64,000 nt of DNA, from assembly GCA_964589825.1 (NCBI GenBank), contig CAZPUS010000005.1, positions 51,858 through 115,857 on the forward strand. Direction: 5' to 3'. The notes below the pieces were generated by a model. The model had not been told where the DNA came from, ran no database searches, and saw only the letters and a program-made list of their open reading frames with translations. The translations under genes and the position numbers were made by a program. The stretch comes from CAZPUS01 sp964589825. Its GTDB lineage: Bacteria; Fibrobacterota; Chitinivibrionia; Chitinivibrionales; WJKA01. Of the stretch, positions 43,980 through 52,571 are shown in pieces; position 1 is the stretch's first letter, and each line of letters begins with the position of its first letter.

Positions 43980-45605
43980 TTAGTCGAGTGTGCGATAGAT
44001 GTCACGCATAGTATCAATGTCGCGTTCTTTCACGGGCTGACGATGTCCATTCCACGTCTGTGCACGGGCCCAGGTCGACTCGACCATTATTTCGGTGTAT
44101 GAGCGCTGGCGTATACGTGCGAGTTTATCCCGAATAGTGTTGTCTTTCGTATCGAAGTCCAAGTCACAGAGGCGTTCCACTCGAGTTGTCTTATCTTTTT
44201 TTACGGGTACGGTAACGCAGATCCATGCATTGGTGCCACTTTTTTCAGAAGTGATGTTCTGCTGATCCTGCGAACGTACGAGGCATCCGCACTGGATGGG
44301 CCGGGCATCATTCTTTGTGGCGGCGGTAAGTATAACCGCATCGTTATCGATGGCCTGTGTTGCGGTGACCGTATATCCGGGCTGTTCCGAATGCGGGGTG
44401 ATGCCCGCACAAAGCGTTACGGCAGTATCCTCTCCCGTGCCGTCGAGTGCATACTCTGTTGCAACCAGATACGGGACATCATGTGACACAATGCTTCGTT
44501 GCACGAGCACCAGTTCGTTGTTGTCGGGAGTGACCAGATGCCAGCGTGCACAGAAGAGTCCCGAGCGCGTGTCGATACGACGTGAAAAATCACGTACCGA
44601 TTTTTCTCCCAGCTCGAGTGTTTTCCCCTTCACTATCAGCGAGAGAGCGAGGAAATCGGGGCAGGCACGCACGTGTTCGTCCTGTGTGCGTGCATGAATC
44701 CGTTCCTCACATAAAAGGGCATATTGAGATTTTTCCGGCTCGGATACGGTATCGAGAAACCGATCGACATATATCGTGGTTTGTCCCGGTGTATGCGTCC
44801 GGGCATTTTCATGGCTCACGGCCGTGGATGGCATATGCGCGCCCGAGCCGGCAATGACCATTCTGCTGTTACCAAAATGAAGCTCACTCTCTTCTTCTTC
44901 CGCTGAATCGCGCAGCCACCAAAGCTGGGAGGTAAATTCCCGATGTGTCTGTGTCAGGCTTTGCGCGTCGATCTGTGTGAGCGATTCTATATGCAGATGC
45001 GCATGCTTGAGCGCCTCGAATCCGCCGAGTCCGACTGCCACGAATCCGCCGTGCAGTGCGGCGGTAATTCCCGCCTGGGCATCTTCGACCACGATGCATT
45101 CGTGAGGCTTGAGTCCCATCATTTCAGCCGCTTTACAGAATACCTGCGGGTGGGGCTTGCCGTGTGTGTGGGAAAAACCGTCGGAGATCGCATCGAAGCG
45201 GTCTGAAATTCCGAGAAGTTCGAGTACCGGTCTGGTGTTTTTACTAGCAGAGCCGATCGCCATTTTAATCCCGGCGTTCTTGAGATCGTCAAAGAGTGCC
45301 GATGCGCCTTCGTAGAGGTCCTCTTTTGTCAAACTCTGAATTGCATTTTTATACGCTTCGTTCTTTTTGTTCGCGAGTTCGATAAGTTCTTCTTCGCTGA
45401 AGTGTTGTGCATTTTCCCCAAGCGCGACCTTGAGTGACTCCAGGCGCGGTATGCCGCGTACCTTGTCGATAAGGTTGTCGACCGGTTCGTAGCCCGCGCT
45501 TCGCACCAGTTCTTCCCACGCCTTTGCGTGAAATACCGATGTGTCGACGAGCACCCCGTCAAGATCGAAGATAACGGCGCGTAATGGATCGGTTTGCAGT
45601 GTCAT
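43980..45605 (-). CDS. Beta-phosphoglucomutase fused to a GH65 N-terminal domain
   Basis: 541 aa in two parts. Residues about 8-225 are a beta-phosphoglucomutase: VIFDLDGVLVDT with nucleophile D14 and acid/base D16, the cap motif RGIPRLESL, GSASKN, GKPHPQVF and VVEDAQAG. The enzyme interconverts beta-glucose 1- and 6-phosphate. Residues about 230-541 resemble the N-terminal beta-sandwich of GH65 disaccharide phosphorylases (FGNSRMVIAGSGAH, TIYVDRF, FSRRIDTRSGLFCARWHL), but the (alpha/alpha)6 catalytic barrel that should follow is absent and the protein ends at IYRTLD. It is a truncated fusion or a carbohydrate-sensing module. No companion phosphorylase is in the window. Confidence 0.75.
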   Translation of the reverse strand: MTLQTDPLRAVIFDLDGVLVDTSVFHAKAWEELVRSAGYEPVDNLIDKVRGIPRLESLKVALGENAQHFSEEELIELANKKNEAYKNAIQSLTKEDLYEGASALFDDLKNAGIKMAIGSASKNTRPVLELLGISDRFDAISDGFSHTHGKPHPQVFCKAAEMMGLKPHECIVVEDAQAGITAALHGGFVAVGLGGFEALKHAHLHIESLTQIDAQSLTQTHREFTSQLWWLRDSAEEEESELHFGNSRMVIAGSGAHMPSTAVSHENARTHTPGQTTIYVDRFLDTVSEPEKSQYALLCEERIHARTQDEHVRACPDFLALSLIVKGKTLELGEKSVRDFSRRIDTRSGLFCARWHLVTPDNNELVLVQRSIVSHDVPYLVATEYALDGTGEDTAVTLCAGITPHSEQPGYTVTATQAIDNDAVILTAATKNDARPIQCGCLVRSQDQQNITSEKSGTNAWICVTVPVKKDKTTRVERLCDLDFDTKDNTIRDKLARIRQRSYTEIMVESTWARAQTWNGHRQPVKERDIDTMRDIYRTLD

Positions 45606-46054
45606 CGCCAGACCTCCCTCTCGTATAAAGTGGTTCGTGAAAACGAATCTTTTACATGATTAAATAACGTGAATGCGAAAGTGACAAAAAATACATTGTT
45701 TGCGCATCATACGCGTAATAAAGGCAGAGGCTGCCGCAAATCTCTCTCATTCGATTTCGGTTGGCACAAAAGCGCACATTCATGCGAGTTTAAAATAAAA
45801 TCAGTAAGAAATTGGCAAAAAACCGAACAAAAAATTATATTTACCGCATACTGGTGATTTTCTACGTATTTACGGATAGATTTTTTCTTTCGTACAATCC
45901 CCATCAAATACAATATTATATACAGTGGTTTTTTATGAAAGTACAGAATATTGCTGCGCACAAAAAATACCACATTATTTAACGGTTTAAATTGTAAAAA
46001 AAAACAAACCAATCGCAAATCGAAAAAATCTGTTTTATACCACAAGGAGTGATT
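45606..46054. other. Intergenic region upstream of the envelope operon
   Basis: About 450 bp, AT-rich, between the pgmB-like gene (minus) and the lipoprotein gene (plus). It holds the candidate promoter at 45812-45841 and no gene. A long minus-strand frame from 45707 into the lipoprotein gene is an antisense shadow. Confidence 0.5.
45812..45841 (+). promoter_or_regulatory. Sigma-70-like promoter candidate
   Basis: TTGGCA (45812-45817), 17 bp, then TTATAT (45835-45840; TATATT one base on gives 18). The spacer is A-rich. It points to the envelope operon at 46055 and would give a leader of about 205 nt. Confidence 0.45.
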
Positions 46055-47332
46055 ATGTACACATTTCGTACGCTGGGAAGAGTGGTGACGGGAATCGGAG
46101 TAGGGATGGCATTGCTGCTGGGTGCCTGTGAATATCCATTGGATCCGGGGCCGGATCCGGAAAAAGCAGAGCAGGAGATACAAAGCGGTATTTACAATAA
46201 GTACTGGGGCATAAACGGCGGCATTCAGATATGCAATCCTTCGGCGGGACTTGAAGGCAGGTTTTCCCATTGTATGGCCTGGCTCAACCTGGGTGATATT
46301 GATGTGGACAAGCCGGGGTTCGAGGCCGGGTACGAACATGACCGGGTGATCGTATCGAATAAAGATAACGGCGTCGAGTGGTTTCTTCTTGCGGATGTCT
46401 TTAAAAAATCGCTTTCCGATCCGCCGGTTAATCTGAACAACCCCCAGATTCAGGATCCGGAATGGGGGATGCACCCGCTGAAGTCCGGTACCGGCTGGCG
46501 CGCAGACTCCGCGACCGGCTACCTCGCGATTCTGGTACAGGACGTTGGCGACAAATGGGACGGCTATATTGTCCGTATGGCGGACAAAAAGATTCTGCGC
46601 TTTGCCAACAACCAGTTCGTGGGCAACGAAACCCCGCATGTCTGGATGAAGACACCTCCTCAGGTCGCCTATGATGAGGATGCGACCGCGCAGATTGACG
46701 AGACGAATTCGGTGTCTGATGAGTACGGGGCGACCGGCTGGCTCGAGGATACCGCAAAAGTGCGCGCATTTTTCGGCACAAAGGATGTAAAGATCGTATG
46801 GTCGAAACAGGAGAAAATGCACTTTATCGATTATTCCGCACAAGCCACGGTAACTTCATGCAATGAAACATCTCCCCTGGAAGGGTATTACTTCGACAGC
46901 CCGCTTATTTCACCCGACGGGGAATGGATCGCCTACAACCTTACAGACGGAAAAGACTGCAGAGCGTATGTACGGCCCCTGGCAGCGGATGGAAGGGCGA
47001 TTCTTGCCGACCGTCCCGATTCGGTTACCGCGGACCCTCACTGGTATTACGACACCCTCAACAGTACCTATAGTCTTGTCTATATATTCGGGGCAGAGAA
47101 AAAAGGACCCTACGATATTCACTGGAAAGTGAAGGATTTTTATAAAAACGGCAGCACGGTAGCCAAAGGAATCGGTCCCGCAATACCCGCACAGGGTAAC
47201 TTGCTGCAGTCGGAGTTTTTTGCCACCGGTGCAACGTCAACGTTGATCGGACTTCCCTTTGCAGGTGGAGTGAACCTCGACGAGCTTGTGTGTACCGGGT
47301 ATCGTTTTGCCTATATCGCCGAAGCGCTGTAA
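46055..47332 (+). CDS. Lipoprotein, TolB-like propeller candidate
   Basis: 425 aa. Lipoprotein signal ends ALLLGAC (Cys about 25). The rest has motifs such as DSPLISPDGEWIAYNL and RAYVRPLAADG, which resemble TolB/PD40 beta-propeller blades, but the repeats are few and irregular. No family is assigned. ATG 46055 is preferred over GTG 46049: AAGGAG lies 5 nt before it. It heads a set of lipoprotein, barrel and lipoprotein genes on the same strand, which suggests an envelope complex. Confidence 0.55.
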   Translation: MYTFRTLGRVVTGIGVGMALLLGACEYPLDPGPDPEKAEQEIQSGIYNKYWGINGGIQICNPSAGLEGRFSHCMAWLNLGDIDVDKPGFEAGYEHDRVIVSNKDNGVEWFLLADVFKKSLSDPPVNLNNPQIQDPEWGMHPLKSGTGWRADSATGYLAILVQDVGDKWDGYIVRMADKKILRFANNQFVGNETPHVWMKTPPQVAYDEDATAQIDETNSVSDEYGATGWLEDTAKVRAFFGTKDVKIVWSKQEKMHFIDYSAQATVTSCNETSPLEGYYFDSPLISPDGEWIAYNLTDGKDCRAYVRPLAADGRAILADRPDSVTADPHWYYDTLNSTYSLVYIFGAEKKGPYDIHWKVKDFYKNGSTVAKGIGPAIPAQGNLLQSEFFATGATSTLIGLPFAGGVNLDELVCTGYRFAYIAEAL

Positions 47333-47409
47333 CAGGCCTGTGAAAATCAAGGAATCTGAATATAAAAAACATCGAATACTTTACACAGTTATTTAAAGGA
47401 AAAGTGGTT

Positions 47410-48660
47410 ATGCCAATACACAAAAATGCAACACGCACAATCGAGAAAGCGGGTGCAGCGGCGTTGATTGCAGCTGCAGTGGGCCTCTTTATTGCAGGGT
47501 TTGTCGGGGAAACCGGCTTTTTTGAAAAAAATACACGCACCGATACCGCAGCCCGCGTTGCGGATGTGTCTGCCGGGGTTGCACTTCCTGCAATGCCCTG
47601 GCGCAGTGTGGGAGGATGCGGTGCCGGCGGATCGGGCGGCGGCGGTGGCGGAATTAAATGGATAGGCGAAGGGGTACACGGGGGGCTCAAGGATATGCAG
47701 CTCAAGACCATGATAAAGATCGACAACGGACAGAACTTTCAGAATCACACGCTGGAGAATCGCTTCAGCTTCAAGCCGCGCTACAGCACCACCGTGGGTC
47801 TGACACTGCCATATGTCTCAAAACACGGTTCGGTACAGCCGACTACCCTGGTGCCCGAAAAGTACCATCGTAGCGGCGGTACCGGCGATCTGACACTCGA
47901 TGTGTCACAGGCGCTGGGGATGACCGGGCTCTATTCGTTTGCCTTTTCCCTCACAATGCCCACAGGACAGTACGATATTAAAAGAGGTGACGATAAGACC
48001 ACGAAGATTCTGCCCAAGGGAATGCAGAAAGGCGGCGGAATTTACAATGTGAGCCTTAGCCTGAGCAGAACCATCGATACCGATGACGGGATGTGGATGC
48101 TCGACGCCTCGTTCAGTCACGGATTCAATATGAAGCCTGTGTCCGGTGAAAACGAATTTATGGACGAGTATTTTGCCGACTATACGCACTACCAGGACAG
48201 CAGTGACGATGTCGAGGCCAAAGAGCATTTTTACTATCGATTCAAACCGTATGGAGAAAACGATCTTGGCGATTATACACCACCGAGCGTGAGCGCGAGC
48301 GTCTATTTTGCCGACCGCAGCCATGAAAATTTCATGCAGTCTGGAGGGCTCAGTTTCAGTTTCCCGCTCGATGTCGCCAAGATCCACAGCGAAGATTATA
48401 ACGGTGTTAATACACGATATCAGCCCAGGTACGATCCCGATCACCAGGCGTGGAGCCTCACTTTCAGCTATGGCATCGAATTCAAAAACGGTGATTTTCC
48501 GGTTTTTCTCGGTGCGTCGTGCCCGCTGCATGATAAAGCCAATGCGCCTGAAAAAGACGAAGACGTGCAACTGTGGAAATTGTGGAATACGCCCGATCTG
48601 CAGGATTTTCCTCAGCAGCTGACGATCGCGGCGGGAATGAAAGTCGCGTTTTTTAAATAA
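47410..48660 (+). CDS. Outer membrane beta-barrel protein with a Gly-rich N-terminal segment
   Basis: 416 aa from ATG 47410 (GTG 47404 is possible; AAAGGAA precedes both). An N-terminal hydrophobic stretch (AAALIAAAVGLFIAGFVG) is followed by a Gly tract (GGCGAGGSGGGGGG). From about residue 90 there are amphipathic strands typical of barrels: FSFKPRYSTTVGLTLPYV, YSFAFSLTMPTGQYD, YNVSLSLSRTIDTDDG, WSLTFSYGIEFKNGDFPVFL. It ends VAFFK. It may be a porin or transport channel. The signal peptide is unusual because the hydrophobic part is long and preceded by about 14 residues. Confidence 0.6.
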   Translation: MPIHKNATRTIEKAGAAALIAAAVGLFIAGFVGETGFFEKNTRTDTAARVADVSAGVALPAMPWRSVGGCGAGGSGGGGGGIKWIGEGVHGGLKDMQLKTMIKIDNGQNFQNHTLENRFSFKPRYSTTVGLTLPYVSKHGSVQPTTLVPEKYHRSGGTGDLTLDVSQALGMTGLYSFAFSLTMPTGQYDIKRGDDKTTKILPKGMQKGGGIYNVSLSLSRTIDTDDGMWMLDASFSHGFNMKPVSGENEFMDEYFADYTHYQDSSDDVEAKEHFYYRFKPYGENDLGDYTPPSVSASVYFADRSHENFMQSGGLSFSFPLDVAKIHSEDYNGVNTRYQPRYDPDHQAWSLTFSYGIEFKNGDFPVFLGASCPLHDKANAPEKDEDVQLWKLWNTPDLQDFPQQLTIAAGMKVAFFK

Positions 48661-48706
48661 GTTGATCCTTACATTTGTATACATAAACCGGAAAAAGGAG
48701 AATAAA

Positions 48707-49120
48707 ATGAAACGTAGTATTTTAGCGGTATGCACAATGGCGGCCGGGTTGGCGCTGGCGGGTATGTGGGGTTGTGACGGCGGCAACGGCCCTGAATGCG
48801 AGCGTCCGAATGAATTGACGGTCGACACTCCCACTGAAAACGATACAGTGGCACTTGGAGAAAATATTACCGTAACCTGGCGCTATCCCGAGGACTGGAC
48901 ATTCGAGCAGCTTCGTATTTTCCTCTCACCCAACAGCGGACTGACCTTCCCGTTTCAGGATAGTGCCGATTTTAATGGTAACTGCCGCCAGAGCTATGAG
49001 CTGACCATTCCGGACGATGCCTCATACGTGACCGAATTTCCCGCGATTGTAAAAATTACCGATTATGATCAAACTGTGTCAGCGAAATCGGAACAGTTTA
49101 CTATTGTTGAATCAAAATAA
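48707..49120 (+). CDS. Small lipoprotein with an Ig-like domain
   Basis: 137 aa. The lipoprotein signal MKRSILAVCTMAAGLALAG ends MWGC. The mature part has TVDTPTENDTVALGENITVTW, then LRIFLSPNSG and YELTIPDDA, which follow the Kre9/KNH or GPI-anchored Ser-Thr-rich Ig-like fold seen in secreted FCB proteins. AAAGGAG precedes ATG 48707. It ends 2 bp before the decarboxylase gene, so both probably share an mRNA. Confidence 0.6.
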   Translation: MKRSILAVCTMAAGLALAGMWGCDGGNGPECERPNELTVDTPTENDTVALGENITVTWRYPEDWTFEQLRIFLSPNSGLTFPFQDSADFNGNCRQSYELTIPDDASYVTEFPAIVKITDYDQTVSAKSEQFTIVESK

Positions 49121-49122
49121 TC

Positions 49123-50238
49123 ATGCATCCGAATTCCTCACATACCATTTGTATACTCGGCTGCGGTGGCTTTATCGGCTCGCATCTGCTGGAGCGGTTG
49201 CTGCAGCATACCTCGTGGTATGTCTACGGCATAGACCGAAGCGATGCCAGGATTGCGCATCTTCTTGGGCATGAGCGGCTCCATTTCGAGTGTATGGACG
49301 CCTCCTGCACCGATCGCGTTCGTCCCTTTATTGAAAAAAGCGACGCGGTGGTATCTCTTATCGCACTCTGCAATCCGTCCCTGTACAATACGGTGGCACG
49401 TGAGGTTATCGATGCGAATTTTCTGCAGCCCTACGAGATCGTGAAACTGTGCGAGCGCACGAATACCTGGCTGGTGCATTTTTCCACCAGCGAGGTCTAC
49501 GGGAAAACGCCTGCAGCGCTCGGTGTGGCTGCAGGAAGCGAGCCGCAGCGGGAGCATGACGAGGGTCTTTTGCACGAGGAGCACTCGCCGTGTATCTACG
49601 GCAACGTGCAGGCGCAGCGCTGGAGTTATGCCTGCGCAAAACAGCTTCTCGAACGCACGATCTATGCCATGGGAAAAGAGAGTGGGTTACCCTATACCGT
49701 GGTACGGCCGTTTAATTTCCTTGGTCCGCGCATGGATTATATCCCCGGTATCGACGGCGAGGGTATTCCGCGGGTCCTTGCCTGTTTTATGGAAGCGCTG
49801 CTGTTTCAAAAGCCCCTGCAGCTTGTCGACGGAGGGAAAAACCGCCGTGTGTTTACCTATATCGACGATGCGATCGATGCGGTGATGTGTATACTGCAGC
49901 GGCCGCAGCAGGCTATGGGAGAGATTTTCAATATCGGTCATCCGGATAACGAGGCGAGTATCGAAGAGCTCGCCGATATGATGATCGAACTCTATAGCCG
50001 GCTTCGGCCGGAATATGCCGGGTATACGTTTACTAAAGAGTGGATAGATGCCGGGCGCTTCTATGGAGAAGGATACGAAGACTCCGACCAGCGTCGTCCC
50101 GATATTTCGAAAGCCCGCACCCGGCTGCAGTGGGAACCCCGGACTTCGCTGTACGATACGCTCTATTATACCATGGCGGCCTATATACGCCAGTATGCGG
50201 AATTCTGTGTACAGGGGAAAAAAAGTGCGGCGGTATGA
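49123..50238 (+). CDS. UDP-glucuronate decarboxylase family SDR (ArnA-C/UXS type)
   Basis: 371 aa extended SDR. The NAD loop is GCGGFIGS (13-20). The active site is S123, E124 (STSEVYG, 121-127), Y169 and K173. N198 in RPFNFLGPR and an Arg in QRRPDI match the residues that ArnA needs for decarboxylation. The motifs LVDGGKNRRVFTYIDDAIDA, NIGHPDNEASIEEL also follow ArnA. It would turn UDP-glucuronate into UDP-xylose or the 4-keto pentose. No arnB/arnT-like genes are present, so polysaccharide rather than lipid A modification is more likely. A GT2 gene follows after 1 bp. Confidence 0.8.
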   Translation: MHPNSSHTICILGCGGFIGSHLLERLLQHTSWYVYGIDRSDARIAHLLGHERLHFECMDASCTDRVRPFIEKSDAVVSLIALCNPSLYNTVAREVIDANFLQPYEIVKLCERTNTWLVHFSTSEVYGKTPAALGVAAGSEPQREHDEGLLHEEHSPCIYGNVQAQRWSYACAKQLLERTIYAMGKESGLPYTVVRPFNFLGPRMDYIPGIDGEGIPRVLACFMEALLFQKPLQLVDGGKNRRVFTYIDDAIDAVMCILQRPQQAMGEIFNIGHPDNEASIEELADMMIELYSRLRPEYAGYTFTKEWIDAGRFYGEGYEDSDQRRPDISKARTRLQWEPRTSLYDTLYYTMAAYIRQYAEFCVQGKKSAAV

Positions 50239-50239
50239 C

Positions 50240-50971
50240 ATGAAGGTATGTGTATGCATACCCGCCTATAATGCCGCAATGCATCTTGCGGGAGTGATCG
50301 CGAGAATTCCGGCCGAATGCTGGGCGAAACTATGTGCAATATGGGTGATCGACGACGGCTCCAGCGACAAAACCACCGCGGTCGCCAAACGGCTGCAGCA
50401 GCACTATAAGGCGATCCGGATTGACGGCTTCGAAGAGAACAGAGGTTACGGTGAGGCGGTAAAACGCGGACTAACCCGTTGCCGCGAGAGTGATCCCGAT
50501 GTCTGTATTTGTCTACATGCCGACGGGCAGTATCCGCCGGAGTACATGTCACGGTTTATAGACCGGGTGTTTGAAGGCTGCGATCTGGTACAGGGTTCCC
50601 GTATTGCATCCGGGACCGCTCGCAGTGGTGGGATGCCCCTTTACAAATACGTGGCCAACCGGACACTGACGGCACTGGAAAATATGGTTTTCGGACTGAA
50701 GATGAGCGATTATCACAGCGGCTATCTTGCCTATAGTCGAAAAGCGCTTACAGAAATACCATTCGACTCGCTCAGCTTCAGTTTTGATTTCGACCTCGAG
50801 GTCATTGCCACTGCGCGTGCCGCCGGAATGCGGATCGAAGAGCTACCCATCCCCACGCGGTATGCCAATGAAGTGTCCCACCTCAACCCCATTACGTATG
50901 GGTTTCGTGTGCTGGCGGTGATGTGCAGGTATATGCGCGGAGTCTATGCACGAGCACAAAAGAGCGGATAA
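50240..50971 (+). CDS. GT2 glycosyltransferase (DPM1/DGT-like)
   Basis: 243 aa GT-A fold. It opens VCVCIPAYNAA, then VIDDGSSDKT, LHADGQYPP (DxD-like metal site) and SDYHSGYLAYSRKAL, matching the polyprenyl-phosphate glycosyltransferase branch of GT2. There are no TM segments, so it should act on the cytosolic side of the membrane. ATG 50240 starts right after the decarboxylase TGA; translation coupling is likely. It may load a sugar on a lipid carrier for the glycan made by this cluster. Confidence 0.85.
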   Translation: MKVCVCIPAYNAAMHLAGVIARIPAECWAKLCAIWVIDDGSSDKTTAVAKRLQQHYKAIRIDGFEENRGYGEAVKRGLTRCRESDPDVCICLHADGQYPPEYMSRFIDRVFEGCDLVQGSRIASGTARSGGMPLYKYVANRTLTALENMVFGLKMSDYHSGYLAYSRKALTEIPFDSLSFSFDFDLEVIATARAAGMRIEELPIPTRYANEVSHLNPITYGFRVLAVMCRYMRGVYARAQKSG

Positions 50972-51001
50972 AATGATCATACCCACAGACAGGACCGACC
51001 G

Positions 51002-51934
51002 ATGGTATGCATAACCGGCGGAAGCGGGGTTATCGGACGCAATCTCGTGGCGCAGTTGCTCGCCGGGGGTGTTCGTATACGTATGCTGGTGCTGCCCGGA
51101 GAAAAGGTGTATGAAAACGACGACCGTGTGGAGGTATGGCACGGTGATATTGCGGAGAGCAAGTCGATTACGGGTTTATGCAGGGGCGTGGATACCGTCT
51201 ACCATCTTGCGGCAGTGATAGTTGCTTCCGGACACAGCGATTTCGAGCGTATCAATGTAGAAGGTACGCGCAATGTGTGCAACGAAGCGCGCGCCCATCA
51301 CGTGCCCCATTTTGTCTACGTCAGCTCAGCCTCGGTGGTCTATCCCTGTACAACTGCCTACTCGCGTTCCAAGCGCCGGTGTGAAGATATCGTGAAGCAT
51401 GCGGGAATGAACTGGACGATCGTACGTCCCACGCTGGTGTACGATGAGCAGCAGGGGGGAGAATTCGGCATGTTCGTGCGCTATCTGAAACGCTTTCCGA
51501 TACTCCCGTTTATCGGCTCCGGCGATGCGCGGAAGCGACCGGTCTATGCGGTCGATCTCGGCAACGGACTCGCCTCGCTGCACCATAACGAACGCGCCTG
51601 TGCAAAAGTCTATAATTTCAGCGGGAGCGAGGTTATCTCCATAAAGGATTTTGCCCGGCTCTGCCTTATCTCGATGGGCAGAGAGAATAAACCATTTGTT
51701 CATATTCCTGTCTGGCTGGCTCTGGTCGCCGCCGGGCTGATGCATATGTGTATGAAAACCCCCCCGCTTACCTGGCAGGTGATTGCGGGTATGACCCAGG
51801 ATGCGGACATCGATCCAGCGGCTGCTGCGCAGGAGACGGCATTTGCACCCAGACCGGTGAGTGAGATGCTGCCGCACTGTTTTTCTCGCAAAAAAGTATT
51901 TTCCAGAGGGATAAAAAATGAAAACCATGTATGA
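51002..51934 (+). CDS. NAD-dependent epimerase/dehydratase (extended SDR)
   Basis: 310 aa. TGGSGVIGRNL is the NAD loop, NVEGTRNVCNEA and VYVSSASVVYP bring the catalytic Ser, and YSRSK is YxxxK. The sugar is not readable, and the C-terminal part (WLALVAAGLMHMCM) is like that of 3-beta-HSD/epimerase subfamily members. AGGA sits about 7 nt before the start. It belongs to the same operon as the GT2 and decarboxylase genes. Confidence 0.75.
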   Translation: MVCITGGSGVIGRNLVAQLLAGGVRIRMLVLPGEKVYENDDRVEVWHGDIAESKSITGLCRGVDTVYHLAAVIVASGHSDFERINVEGTRNVCNEARAHHVPHFVYVSSASVVYPCTTAYSRSKRRCEDIVKHAGMNWTIVRPTLVYDEQQGGEFGMFVRYLKRFPILPFIGSGDARKRPVYAVDLGNGLASLHHNERACAKVYNFSGSEVISIKDFARLCLISMGRENKPFVHIPVWLALVAAGLMHMCMKTPPLTWQVIAGMTQDADIDPAAAAQETAFAPRPVSEMLPHCFSRKKVFSRGIKNENHV

Positions 51935-51973
51935 TTTTATAAACTATACATATTCTATTCAAGGAGGGAACTC

Positions 51974-52519
51974 ATGAAACGGTTGTATACCTTTTTGGCA
52001 GGGGCGCTGGTACTCGGTGTAATGGCAACGTCGACATTTGCAGGCGATCAGGGATCCTGTGAAAAGGACAAGGCGGCAAAAAACGATGCAGCAAAGAAGA
52101 TGGGAAAAGCGGAGACCGAAAAGGCGTCCTCAGGCGCGCAGAAAAAAGAGAGCGCGGGCAACGATACACTCGTTATCAAAGCACGACTGGTCGAAATACC
52201 CGGAACCTTCCCTCCCAACGATCTCTACAACTACGTGTATGTGATGAAATATCGTGTGCTTAAGGTGATGGAGGGCACATACAAAGAACGTGAAATTCTT
52301 GTGGGACATTACAATCCCCTTATTCCCCGCTCGCAGATTTCGGACAAGATGGATGAGTATGTAGACGGAAATGTCGAAAAATTTGAAGAGGGTAACAAGC
52401 ACGTGCTGACACTGGTAACGCCGATTTCAAAAGTATGGAAAGAAGCGATGGAAGACGAGTATTTCGATGTGAAAAAAGACAAATACTATGCACTCAAGGC
52501 GGAGGTTGCGTCTAAGTAA
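51974..52519 (+). CDS. Exported protein of unknown function in the acetylation cluster
   Basis: 181 aa. Signal peptide MKRLYTFLAGALVLGVMA, cleavage near TFA. A Lys/Ala/Glu-rich spacer (about 25-60) leads to a compact domain: LVEIPGTFPPNDLYNYVYVM, YRVLKVMEG, then VGHYNPLIPR. I know no named family. Position right before the AlgI-type gene suggests a periplasmic or surface accessory protein for glycan acetylation (inference). An AAGGAGG site is close to ideal. Confidence 0.6.
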   Translation: MKRLYTFLAGALVLGVMATSTFAGDQGSCEKDKAAKNDAAKKMGKAETEKASSGAQKKESAGNDTLVIKARLVEIPGTFPPNDLYNYVYVMKYRVLKVMEGTYKEREILVGHYNPLIPRSQISDKMDEYVDGNVEKFEEGNKHVLTLVTPISKVWKEAMEDEYFDVKKDKYYALKAEVASK

Positions 52520-52571
52520 ACGTGCACTGATAACTCACTACACGATTCTGTTACGACAAGGATAACGACAT

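Noticed and set aside
45707..46843. 378-codon open frame on the minus strand
   Set aside because: Antisense to the lipoprotein gene at 46055, which has a lipobox and AAGGAG. The antisense frame has no motif and runs through AT-rich intergenic DNA.
47905..48834. 309-codon minus-strand frame
   Set aside because: Antisense to the barrel gene and the small lipoprotein gene, both with signal peptides and ribosome sites.
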